NCBI RefSeq assembly: GCF_024749045.1
Contig: NZ_CP087184.1
Location: forward strand, 6,386,001-6,450,000
Direction of reading: 5' to 3'
Source: Pseudomonas sp. B21-028
GTDB taxonomy: Bacteria > Pseudomonadota > Gammaproteobacteria > Pseudomonadales > Pseudomonadaceae
DNA: 64,000 nucleotides
Part shown: piece after piece, positions 26,103 through 34,270 of the stretch
How the letters are laid out: every line of letters begins with the position of its first letter
Position numbering within the stretch: the first letter of the stretch is position 1
The notes under the pieces: generated by a model
Databases searched by the model: none
The model's input: the letters and a program-made list of their open reading frames with translations, nothing else
What the model was told of the DNA's origin: nothing
Made by a program: the position numbers and the translations under genes

Positions 26103-29100
26103 TCAGGACTCAGGCGGTTTCCTGGTGGCCAGGAACGGCTTGAGCACCTCAGGCGTCACCCCGCTTCGGGCATGGGGCCAGGCCCATTGCGGTATGGATC
26201 CATGAGCACTCACATAACTGGCGAAATCCAGCCGACTGTGCCCCGCACGGCTCTGCGAGAAATCGAAATTGTGGAGAAAGTACTGAACCTGTCGTTCGCT
26301 CATGGTGTAGGCCCCCATGATCAACTGATGCGCTCGGGCCTCATCATTAACCAGACTGTCTATCAATGCACCCGTGAAAGCCGACTCGCTGTTGAGCGAG
26401 CCGGGTCGTCCGAGGGCGAATCGAATGTTGTCGTCGCTGAATGCCGGCCCCATCAAATCCTGCCAGATGGCCTTGGCGCTATCCCGCGAGATCCCGCGTA
26501 TGGCTCGAATGGACGTCCACAGGTTCGGCCTGTTGAACAAAATAGCGACCCGGCTATTGGAAAGCGGCTGCCCTGGTGTGTTGAATAGCCTGGCGACAGC
26601 GGACAAGTCACTGTCCCTGAAATACCGGGCCTCCTGGAGAAAGTAAAAGAAGTCCAGCAAAGCCTGCCGATGCGTGAACAGACTGCTCAGGTTCCAGTCA
26701 TCGAACGGCCGCATCCAGTTGATATCGACGCCAGCGTACCTCGTCAGTTCGTCATAACGACCGCTGGCATAGTCGCCGATGAGCTGAAGTCGCGTATTGG
26801 ATATGCTCGGGTTGCGTATCCATTGTGAAAGCAGACTCACGGGAAACAGGCCACCCAGGTTGGAAGCGATCACCGGCGACTTGAGAAGAATATTTGCCCG
26901 CGTCTGCAACATAGGAAATCGCTCGAGCGCCACAATGAGCAGATCGACGAGATCCTCGGCGCGGTCGTAATAGATGTGTTGCTCCAACAGCTCCGAGTCT
27001 TCATCCATGACATTGCCGGTCTCTTGCTCGTACCGTCTTTTGGCCTTCTTCAAATCATCGCGATCCACCAGATAGGCACCATTGAGCACCTCCTCCAGCT
27101 GCGTATCGTCGAGATGACCATGCAGGGCATCATCGTAGAGAACATACGCCAGACTGTTCTTGGGATGATGATCGGTCAGCTCTCGGGCCCTGACCCCGTA
27201 TTCGAGCATGATATGAATCACGTCCTGGGAGAACATGAGGTGTTCATTGTTGAGCAGTTCGTCGATTTCCGAATTTTCGATGGGGCGGATCAACGTGTCC
27301 TCGAAGAAGGTCCGCACGGATCGATCGGTTTGCGTGTAGTAAGGAATGCTGCTCAGTATCGGACGACCCGGAGCCCGGGGGGACAAGTAGCTGCCGATGT
27401 GACGCAGGATCTCCGGTGGCAGCACAGCGTTCCAGGCTTGGTTCAGTGTTCTGCGCGCCATGTCGTCGGCATACAGGTTCAAGAATCTCACCAACGGTTG
27501 AAACAGGTTATGCGGGTTGCGCGTGCCGTAGACAATCTGGCTCACGTCGTACACCGCGGCCTTGCCCAACAAGTGTTCCAGGGAACGTGCGTTATCGGCG
27601 AGCGCTTGCTGCAGACCGGAGGGCGGCGATACCAGGTAATGACTCATCTCCGGGTGGAGATCGATATAAGCGGCTGTTTCATTGCGCAGCCCCTGCATCG
27701 AAAACGGTCGCTGAGGCTGCCCCTCGTTCAGCCCACGCGCTACCGCATTGAAGAAGCAGTTGCCGTCGGCAGCGAACGTGACGTCAGTGTTATCAGCCAA
27801 CCTTAAGGTGTAATGATTTTCACCGGTTCGTAGCAACACCACGTCGGTGCTGGACCTGAGCGGGTGCGTGCCCGTTGGATAGCCGCTTTCTTCTTGCCCC
27901 GGGGTAAAGCGTATCGACCAGTCCTGCCGGCCACGCCGTTGATCGACGATCAACAAGCTGCGATTTTGTGGCCAACTTGGCAGACGGGTGATGACTGACG
28001 GGACCAGATCCATGATCTCGACGTCCCATTCGTTGGGGGTGCGAATCAGATCGGCCACGGCGCGAAGCGATGTCGAGGGTTGGTTGGGATCCGAAGGGCC
28101 CGGTTGCGGCATCCCTGCGCGCGGGCGCTTGCCCCCTCCGCCCAGACCAAAGCCCACGGCGTGCCATTGGCCATCAGGCGCACGGGCCACCGTGCTCCTC
28201 ATCACCCCACTGGAGCGGATGTTCAACCCCGTCGCCGGGTCGACAATGGTGGCCTCTATGGCCTTGAGCGGCGTGTGGTCGTGTACCCGCAATACCGTGC
28301 CATCGGGTTGCTGCACATACACCTGGCGGACGGTGCGCCCCGTGGCGCTGTCCGTGATCGCGGGACGATAGAAACCCCCGGCATCGGCGCGCACCCCTCG
28401 GATCACCGTGGTATCCGCCACGGCATAGCGGTGATAAAGCGCTTCTTCCAGGGGCAATCCAAACCGTGCACCTGTCTGATTTTGTCGAGCCGTTATCGCC
28501 AGAAAAGAGGATCGCCCCCGCACGTTGACGCTCACGCCACCGAAGCCGACAGCCTTTCGGGTGTTTGCCACCGCGTGGACGAACGCCAGTGTCGTCGTAT
28601 TCGTTGGCACGGCACCGGTCCTGAGCACCAACAGGCCGGTCCTGACGGCACGGGTCAGCATCTGGAAACCGGGGATCAACAGCAGGCCGGCCAGGTCCAT
28701 GACAATTTCAACCGCCATCATCACCAGCCGCGCAACGGTCTGCAGGCCGATGTCCCGGTTGCTGTTGGAGCGATGATCCGCGTAGGCGCTGTGGAAGTTG
28801 ACATGGGCCTGGTGAAAGCGCTCAAGCCAATCATCGGTGATCAGGAAGCCACGGATCAGGGGGCGACCGCGGTGCTGTCCCAAGGCGCGCTTTATCTCCT
28901 CTGGATCGAGGGCGGAAATGCGCGAGCGGAAATACCCTCGCCACTCGTCCTGTTGCAGCAGCCCGGTAATGCCATCGCTCAGGTCGGCAAACTCTTGCAG
29001 GTCATTGCCCTGGGGGCTGTCCGGCAAATACACGCCCACGGTGCCTTTGATATCCGGTCCAGGCTGGTCTGAAAAGATCAGCACGCCATCGATGCCGAGC

Positions 29101-31055
29101 GCATTGCGCGGTGTGCCACCTTGCTCACCGACACTGCCGCCCAGGAGGAGACCATGGACATGGACCCTGCGCCCACCCACCCATGCCCGATTCGCCGCCG
29201 AGGGTGATTGCAGGACCGCCTCCAGCCAGCTAGCCAACAGCTTTCGCGGATGGGCTGGCTTGGCAAGCGGATCCGTCACTCTGGCCTGGAACACCCCGTC
29301 GCCCCTGAGTGCGGCCTCATAGCTCTTGAATTCCAGGTGGGCCAGGTACGACGCCTGCCAGGCCGCTTTGTATCGAGGCTCATTCATTTGCTGGCGCAGC
29401 AGGATTTCATAATTGCCACCGACATCGATGCTCGTCGCCATCCTGGCCAGTTCCCCCCCAGTCACCGTGATCAGAAAACCGTTTTCCGGATGCCGGATAC
29501 GTTGACCGCGTTGATCGAGAAGGTAGACAGCCACCACTTCGCGCATGGCGTTCGGGTATTGCTGCGCCCGCAGATTGTCGAGCATCAACTGGGTCAAGCT
29601 GCTGGTACGGGACTGCCTTGGGTTGGCCCGGTCACTGTAGAACAGCCTGACCAGGGTTTGCTCCGGATCCACGTCGATCTGCGGGTGGATGGTTTGCTGG
29701 AGGTACTGCTTGATCTTCTGGCGCGTGAACTGCACCAGCGTCGGAACACCGCTGCCCAGTGCGAACACGGCCTCGAATACCTTTGTTTCGAGATGGCGAT
29801 AACGGGCCCGCTCGGCAAACGTCGCGGTCTTGTAGAAACCGGGGCGACGGTTCTCCACCAGGGTTTCCTGACGCGCCGCCAGTGGCCCGGCCAATGACAA
29901 CAGGGGCAAGCCAAGGGCATCTTCGGTTTGCCGGGCGAAGTCACTCACCGCAACCGTTGCGTTTCCTGGCGCATCCAGAACCTTCTCCAGCGCCGCACGT
30001 TGCATCTGCAGCAGGTCGGCCGCCGCCACTTCAAAAACGTGCCCGGACAGTTCGACGGACATGTCCCGGACCGTGCACGCCTGGCCCTCAAGGGTGGGGC
30101 GTACGTGGCTGACCAGGTCCTGGAAAGTGTTGAAGCGCTGAAGCCCATGCTCCTGGGAATACAGGAACAGCGATGGCCGGTCGGTGAACTTGATCACCAT
30201 CGCGCCGGGCCATTTCTGCGGCTGCGCTGCGCCGCTATCGAGCCTGACCGCATAGACATGGGGAATCGGCGCTCGCAACAGGCGGCTTCGGTCCGCCTGG
30301 GAAGGATGGGTGGTGATGATGTCCAGCAGGCGGTCTTCATCGCTTTGCTGGATTCGCTCGTTCTGGCTGAGTTGAGCGGCAGGGTCCCGATCGGCTTTGT
30401 ACAGGTCGAAAAAATGCAGGTAGCGCCGGAACAACAGCAGCGCGAGAGCGGCTTCGGTCGTGGACGACGCCGTCACGCCTGGCAACGCCTCCCAGCCCTT
30501 GCGCTGTCGAAAGAGCGCCAGTTCGTCACGGAACTGACGCTTCACCCGTTCATTCGTGGTCGGCTGGGCAAGATAGAACGCGGATTCCATGACCCTCAAC
30601 GTGTCCTTGTCCAGCGGGCCGGCAAAAAGGCTGTCGGCCTCCTCCAGGGAGTCCGGACGGGTGAAGAACCCGACGTCCCCCTTCTGGAAGTCAGGCGCCG
30701 TGTCGCTGAGCAAACTGTTGCGCATGACGTGGGTAAAGCTGTCCGAGGAGGTCAGCACGGCTCCACCGGCCTGGTTCGTGGTGAAGCGGCTTACATAGCA
30801 TTGCTCCGGTTCGATGTCCGGAAGCAGCGATGCACGAAACTTCTTGGCGGGGATCTTGGCTTTGAGCTGGCCGACCAGCAGCGCGCCCATCACCCGGTCG
30901 AAGGTGGGAACGGCTGCGAACAGACGGGCCAGCTGTACCTGGTGGGTGTCCAGCAAGTCCAGTTGCCTGAGCTGTTCCTTCGCCTGGGCATCGATCGTTT
31001 CTGATGGGGGTACAGGTGACGCAACACCCGGTTCATCCTTGGGGGAAATCGACAT
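26103..31055 (-). CDS. Giant dermonecrotic-toxin-like protein with an OTU-like cysteine protease module
   Basis: A 1650-residue protein with no signal peptide. The N-terminal ~700 residues follow the DUF6543 plan (VQLARLFAAVPTFDRVMGALL near the start; EQCYVSRF). A hydrophobic segment spans about 760-800. Around residues 1040-1150 I read an OTU-type cysteine protease: D1097-G-N-C1100 followed by FFNAVARGL and LRNETAAYI, the Cys-helix of OTUs. The only good His motif, NHY with H1081, precedes the Cys instead of following it, as in circularly permuted bacterial OTUs. The remainder (1200-1650) is helical and unassigned. No strong Shine-Dalgarno sequence is seen at 31055. It would be an effector that cleaves ubiquitin or a similar linkage in a eukaryotic host; delivery is unknown. 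Confidence 0.75.
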   Translation of the reverse strand: MSISPKDEPGVASPVPPSETIDAQAKEQLRQLDLLDTHQVQLARLFAAVPTFDRVMGALLVGQLKAKIPAKKFRASLLPDIEPEQCYVSRFTTNQAGGAVLTSSDSFTHVMRNSLLSDTAPDFQKGDVGFFTRPDSLEEADSLFAGPLDKDTLRVMESAFYLAQPTTNERVKRQFRDELALFRQRKGWEALPGVTASSTTEAALALLLFRRYLHFFDLYKADRDPAAQLSQNERIQQSDEDRLLDIITTHPSQADRSRLLRAPIPHVYAVRLDSGAAQPQKWPGAMVIKFTDRPSLFLYSQEHGLQRFNTFQDLVSHVRPTLEGQACTVRDMSVELSGHVFEVAAADLLQMQRAALEKVLDAPGNATVAVSDFARQTEDALGLPLLSLAGPLAARQETLVENRRPGFYKTATFAERARYRHLETKVFEAVFALGSGVPTLVQFTRQKIKQYLQQTIHPQIDVDPEQTLVRLFYSDRANPRQSRTSSLTQLMLDNLRAQQYPNAMREVVAVYLLDQRGQRIRHPENGFLITVTGGELARMATSIDVGGNYEILLRQQMNEPRYKAAWQASYLAHLEFKSYEAALRGDGVFQARVTDPLAKPAHPRKLLASWLEAVLQSPSAANRAWVGGRRVHVHGLLLGGSVGEQGGTPRNALGIDGVLIFSDQPGPDIKGTVGVYLPDSPQGNDLQEFADLSDGITGLLQQDEWRGYFRSRISALDPEEIKRALGQHRGRPLIRGFLITDDWLERFHQAHVNFHSAYADHRSNSNRDIGLQTVARLVMMAVEIVMDLAGLLLIPGFQMLTRAVRTGLLVLRTGAVPTNTTTLAFVHAVANTRKAVGFGGVSVNVRGRSSFLAITARQNQTGARFGLPLEEALYHRYAVADTTVIRGVRADAGGFYRPAITDSATGRTVRQVYVQQPDGTVLRVHDHTPLKAIEATIVDPATGLNIRSSGVMRSTVARAPDGQWHAVGFGLGGGGKRPRAGMPQPGPSDPNQPSTSLRAVADLIRTPNEWDVEIMDLVPSVITRLPSWPQNRSLLIVDQRRGRQDWSIRFTPGQEESGYPTGTHPLRSSTDVVLLRTGENHYTLRLADNTDVTFAADGNCFFNAVARGLNEGQPQRPFSMQGLRNETAAYIDLHPEMSHYLVSPPSGLQQALADNARSLEHLLGKAAVYDVSQIVYGTRNPHNLFQPLVRFLNLYADDMARRTLNQAWNAVLPPEILRHIGSYLSPRAPGRPILSSIPYYTQTDRSVRTFFEDTLIRPIENSEIDELLNNEHLMFSQDVIHIMLEYGVRARELTDHHPKNSLAYVLYDDALHGHLDDTQLEEVLNGAYLVDRDDLKKAKRRYEQETGNVMDEDSELLEQHIYYDRAEDLVDLLIVALERFPMLQTRANILLKSPVIASNLGGLFPVSLLSQWIRNPSISNTRLQLIGDYASGRYDELTRYAGVDINWMRPFDDWNLSSLFTHRQALLDFFYFLQEARYFRDSDLSAVARLFNTPGQPLSNSRVAILFNRPNLWTSIRAIRGISRDSAKAIWQDLMGPAFSDDNIRFALGRPGSLNSESAFTGALIDSLVNDEARAHQLIMGAYTMSERQVQYFLHNFDFSQSRAGHSRLDFASYVSAHGSIPQWAWPHARSGVTPEVLKPFLATRKPPES

Positions 31056-31192
31056 CTAAATGGTCCGGTTCTGATTGAAAGAGTCCGGACCCTATCGCGC
31101 TGTTCGCCCCGAGATGACGTACATATGTATAGAGGGGTGTGAAACGGGAAGGGAAGCGTAAGCTGATATTTATGGATAGCTGAAGTCCGCTA

Positions 31193-31254
31193 TCGCGAGC
31201 AGGCTCGCTCCCACATGGGAATGTATTTTCCTGTGGGAGCGAGCCCGCTCGCGA
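31193..31254. repeat. REPIN
   Basis: Outward copies TCGCGAGCAGGCTCGCTCCC and GTGGGAGCGAGCCCGCTCGC with a short 18-bp spacer, between the 1650-aa toxin gene and the methyltransferase gene. The arms are in the inverse order of most REPINs here (3' ends inward). Confidence 0.9.
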
Positions 31255-31287
31255 TGACAATCGAGCGGCCGATGATTCGCTGCTGGC

Positions 31288-32202
31288 TCACGCCAGCTTC
31301 TGCGCCAGCACCGCAATGTGCTCCGGTCCGATCCCGCAGCAGCCACCCAAGTGGCTGGCCCCACGCTTCTGCCAGTCCGCCGCCCATTGGAGGTAGCCCG
31401 GTGGATCGAGGTCCTCACGCAGTGGGTCCAGCCCGTCGTTGGCGGTCGCTTCCTTGGGTTGCGGCGGAAAGGCGTTGGCGTAGGCGCCGATGTGGATCTT
31501 CACCCCCAGGCGCTCGAAGGTTTGCCGGGCGGCATCGATCGCAGCGCCGATCACTTCCGGCTGGCTGCAGTTGAACAACAGCGCCTCGACGCCCAGTTCG
31601 GCCGCGACGGCCGCTGCGTCCGCCACCGGTTCGCCGGAACGCAGGCGCGGGACTTCGTCAGTGTCTTCATCCTTGAGGGTGAACGACAGCCAGAACGGCT
31701 TGCCATCCTTGGGCAACCCGGCGTGAATCGCCCTCGCCTCTACCGTCGAGCTTTGGGTTTCGGCCAGCCACAGGTCGACATGGGGCGCCAGGCCGGTGAC
31801 CAGGGGCGTCAGCAGCTCACTGGCGCGGGAAGCATCGAACAGATCAGGCCGATAGGAGCCGAACAGCGGCGGCAACGAGCCAGCCACCCGCACTGCCTTG
31901 CCGGATGCCTGTACCGCCCGCCGGGCCAGCTCGCCGGCCAGCGCCGCCAGTGCCTGGCCTTCGGCGGCGAAACGCGCTTCGCCAATGTGAAACGGCACGA
32001 CGGCATAGCTGTTGCTGGTAATGACATTGGCGCCGCTGGCAATATAGGCCGCGTGCACGGCCTCTACCGCCTGGGGAGCTTCGCTCAGGGCCAACGCCGA
32101 CCACTCGGGCTGCCTGAATGGCGCGCCACGGCGTTGCAGTTCGCGGCCCATGCCGCCGTCGAGAATGACTGTCGTTGCTGAGCCCATATGCGATTCACTC
32201 AT
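31288..32202 (-). CDS. Homocysteine S-methyltransferase (MmuM-like)
   Basis: A protein of about 304 residues in the Zn-dependent homocysteine S-methyltransferase family, making methionine from homocysteine with S-methylmethionine or a similar donor. The Zn-binding cysteines are visible as LLFNCSQPE (about residue 220) and the GGCCG motif near 290. The N-terminus has VILDGGMGREL. The start is uncertain: ATG 32202 is chosen, with ATG 32187 and GTG 32223 as alternatives. The divergent gene pair on the other side encodes an amino-acid importer, which could bring in the methyl donor. Confidence 0.85.
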   Translation of the reverse strand: MSESHMGSATTVILDGGMGRELQRRGAPFRQPEWSALALSEAPQAVEAVHAAYIASGANVITSNSYAVVPFHIGEARFAAEGQALAALAGELARRAVQASGKAVRVAGSLPPLFGSYRPDLFDASRASELLTPLVTGLAPHVDLWLAETQSSTVEARAIHAGLPKDGKPFWLSFTLKDEDTDEVPRLRSGEPVADAAAVAAELGVEALLFNCSQPEVIGAAIDAARQTFERLGVKIHIGAYANAFPPQPKEATANDGLDPLREDLDPPGYLQWAADWQKRGASHLGGCCGIGPEHIAVLAQKLA

Positions 32203-32300
32203 AAGCTTATGAAAATAACTCACTACCGGAGTTGTTCTTATAACTATTTAATACGCACTCTTCGGTTAACCACAACCTGTATTTTCAGCCAGGGCCCTAC

Positions 32301-33122
32301 ATGAAACTTCAACCATTGATGGCCCTGGGCCTGACTCTTCTGGCCGCCTCTTCGCAGGCGTTCGCTGGCACCACGCTGGACCGTATCGAGCAGAAAAAAG
32401 AACTGGTCGGTGTGTTGATGGAAAGCTACCCGCCTTTCTCGTTTCTCAACGATCAGAACCAGCTCGACGGGTTTGACGTAGACGTGGCCAAAGCCGTGGC
32501 GCAGAAGCTGGGTGTGAAGCTACGCCTGGAAACGCCGTCCTGGGACGTGATCGCCGCCGGACGCTGGAGCGGGCGTTATGACATCTGCATCTGCTCCATG
32601 ACACCGAGCAAGGCCCGCGCCGAAGTGTTCGATTTCCCGGTGCAGTACTACGCCTCGCCGGCGGTGATCGTGGTCAACGCCAAGGACGACCGGATCCACG
32701 GGGCCAAGGACCTGAGCGACAAAAAAGTCGGCCTTACCAGTGCCTCCAGCTACGAGAGCTACCTGAACAAGAACCTGGTGATCGAAGGCGCCGAGGATAC
32801 CCAGCTGAGCTATCCGTTCGAGAATGTGCAGATCGCCCCGTATGACACCGACAACGTGGCCTTCCAGGACCTGGGCCTGGGCGCCGGGGTACGCCTGGAC
32901 GCGGTGCTGACCAACCTGGTGACCGCGCAGCCACGCCTGACGGAGGACAAGCGCTTCAAACTGGCCGGCGAGCCGCTGTACTCCGAGCCGAACTCGGTGG
33001 CCATCGAAAAGGGCGACGCCCAGTGGGACAGCAAGGTGCGTGAAGTCTTCGCCCAGTTGAAACAGGACGGCACCTTGAGCAAACTCTCGCAGAAATGGAT
33101 CGGCGCCGACATCACTCAATGA
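32301..33122 (+). CDS. Amino-acid ABC transporter substrate-binding protein
   Basis: A 273-residue periplasmic binding protein of the HisJ/GlnH family, with a signal peptide ending near AFA/GT (residue about 23). Conserved segments include GVLMESYPPFSFLNDQNQLDGFDVDVAKAVA, which contacts the amino-acid backbone, and WDVIAAGRWSGRYDICICSMTPSKAR. Its stop codon overlaps the permease start (ATGA). The ligand cannot be read off; S-methylmethionine is a guess from the divergent methyltransferase. Confidence 0.92.
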   Translation: MKLQPLMALGLTLLAASSQAFAGTTLDRIEQKKELVGVLMESYPPFSFLNDQNQLDGFDVDVAKAVAQKLGVKLRLETPSWDVIAAGRWSGRYDICICSMTPSKARAEVFDFPVQYYASPAVIVVNAKDDRIHGAKDLSDKKVGLTSASSYESYLNKNLVIEGAEDTQLSYPFENVQIAPYDTDNVAFQDLGLGAGVRLDAVLTNLVTAQPRLTEDKRFKLAGEPLYSEPNSVAIEKGDAQWDSKVREVFAQLKQDGTLSKLSQKWIGADITQ

Positions 33123-33955
33123 CCTCTTTTCCACCCCCATCCCAGCCACCGCAACCGGTGGCTGAGTCGCGCCTGAAGAAAATCTTCGGTTTTCGCACAC
33201 GGTTGTACCTGACCTGGGCAGTCATGCTGGCGCTGTTCGCCAGTTTTTTCCTGGGCTTCGACCTGAAGTTCTCGATCATCCTGGACAAGTTGCCGAACCT
33301 GATCGGCCTGCACCTGGCGCCCAACGGCTTTCTGCAGGGCGCGGTGCTGACGCTGTTCCTGTGCCTGTGTTCGATCGTCGCCTCGTCATTGCTGGGCTTC
33401 ATCACCGCCCTGGCGCGGCTGTCCAGCAGCGCAGTCGCGTTCGGCATTGCCAGTTTCTATGCGTCGTTCTTCCGTGGCACGCCGCTGCTGATCCAGATCC
33501 TGCTGATCTACCTGGGCCTGCCGCAACTGGGCTTGGTTCCGGGCGCCGTCACTGCAGGGATCATTGCCCTGTCGCTGAACTACGGCGCCTACCTGAGCGA
33601 AATCTTCCGCGCCGGCATCCTCGGCGTCCCCCACGGCCAACGCGAAGCCTCGCTGGCGCTGGGCCTGAGCGAAACCGTGATCTTCTGGCGCGTCACCCTG
33701 CCCCAGGCCATGCGCACCATCATCCCGCCGACCACCAACCAGTTCATCTCCATGCTCAAGGACTCCTCCCTGATCTCGGTGATGGGTGTCTGGGAAGTGA
33801 TGTTCCTGGCGCAGTCCTATGGTCGCTCCAGCTATCGCTACATCGAAATGCTCACCACGGCGGCGATCATCTATTGGCTGATGTCCATCGCACTGGAACT
33901 GATCCAGGCGCGGATGGAGCGGCATTATGGGAAGGCGTATCTCAAGCGCAGTTGA
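33119..33955 (+). CDS. Amino-acid ABC transporter permease
   Basis: A 278-residue inner-membrane permease of the HisMQ type, with five to six helices and the EAA loop EASLALGLSETVIFWRVTLPQA (about residues 175-196) that docks the ATPase. The ATG overlaps the previous stop codon by 4 bp. No ATPase gene follows: the next 315 bp hold a REPIN and the terminator of the opposite gene. The permease must therefore share an ATPase encoded elsewhere, or the gene has been lost. Confidence 0.93.
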   Translation: MTSFPPPSQPPQPVAESRLKKIFGFRTRLYLTWAVMLALFASFFLGFDLKFSIILDKLPNLIGLHLAPNGFLQGAVLTLFLCLCSIVASSLLGFITALARLSSSAVAFGIASFYASFFRGTPLLIQILLIYLGLPQLGLVPGAVTAGIIALSLNYGAYLSEIFRAGILGVPHGQREASLALGLSETVIFWRVTLPQAMRTIIPPTTNQFISMLKDSSLISVMGVWEVMFLAQSYGRSSYRYIEMLTTAAIIYWLMSIALELIQARMERHYGKAYLKRS

Positions 33956-34093
33956 CGCGCCGTCGCTGTCATAAGGACCGTTCCGGGTGTGATGAAGGGC
34001 AGCGCCACGTACCGTGAACGCTGTCGGGACACTGGCGGATGATGTTCTGATCACTGCGTGAGCAGGCTGCAGGCAAGCGTGGTGGAGCATCGT

Positions 34094-34181
34094 GTGGGAG
34101 CGAGCCTGCTCGCGATAGCGGTGTGTCAGCCACTATCGATACTGGCTGACCTGACGCTATCGCGAGCAGGCTCGCTCCCAC
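34094..34181. repeat. REPIN
   Basis: GTGGGAGCGAGCCTGCTCGC and its complement separated by about 44 bp, in the convergent gap after the permease gene. Its centre contains a partly symmetric GTCAGCCA...TGGCTGAC. Confidence 0.92.
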
Positions 34182-34212
34182 AGGGGTTTGGTGTGGGGCA
34201 GGATCTGCGCAC

Positions 34213-34238
34213 AAAAAAAAGGGGAGCACATGCCCCCC
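34213..34238 (-). terminator. pycB terminator
   Basis: On the minus strand GGGGGGC-ATGT-GCTCCCC is followed by eight T, 33 bp after the pycB stop codon: a strong intrinsic terminator. Confidence 0.9.
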
Positions 34239-34270
34239 CGAGGTTAAAGCGTTGTATCGAGGCTGTTAAC

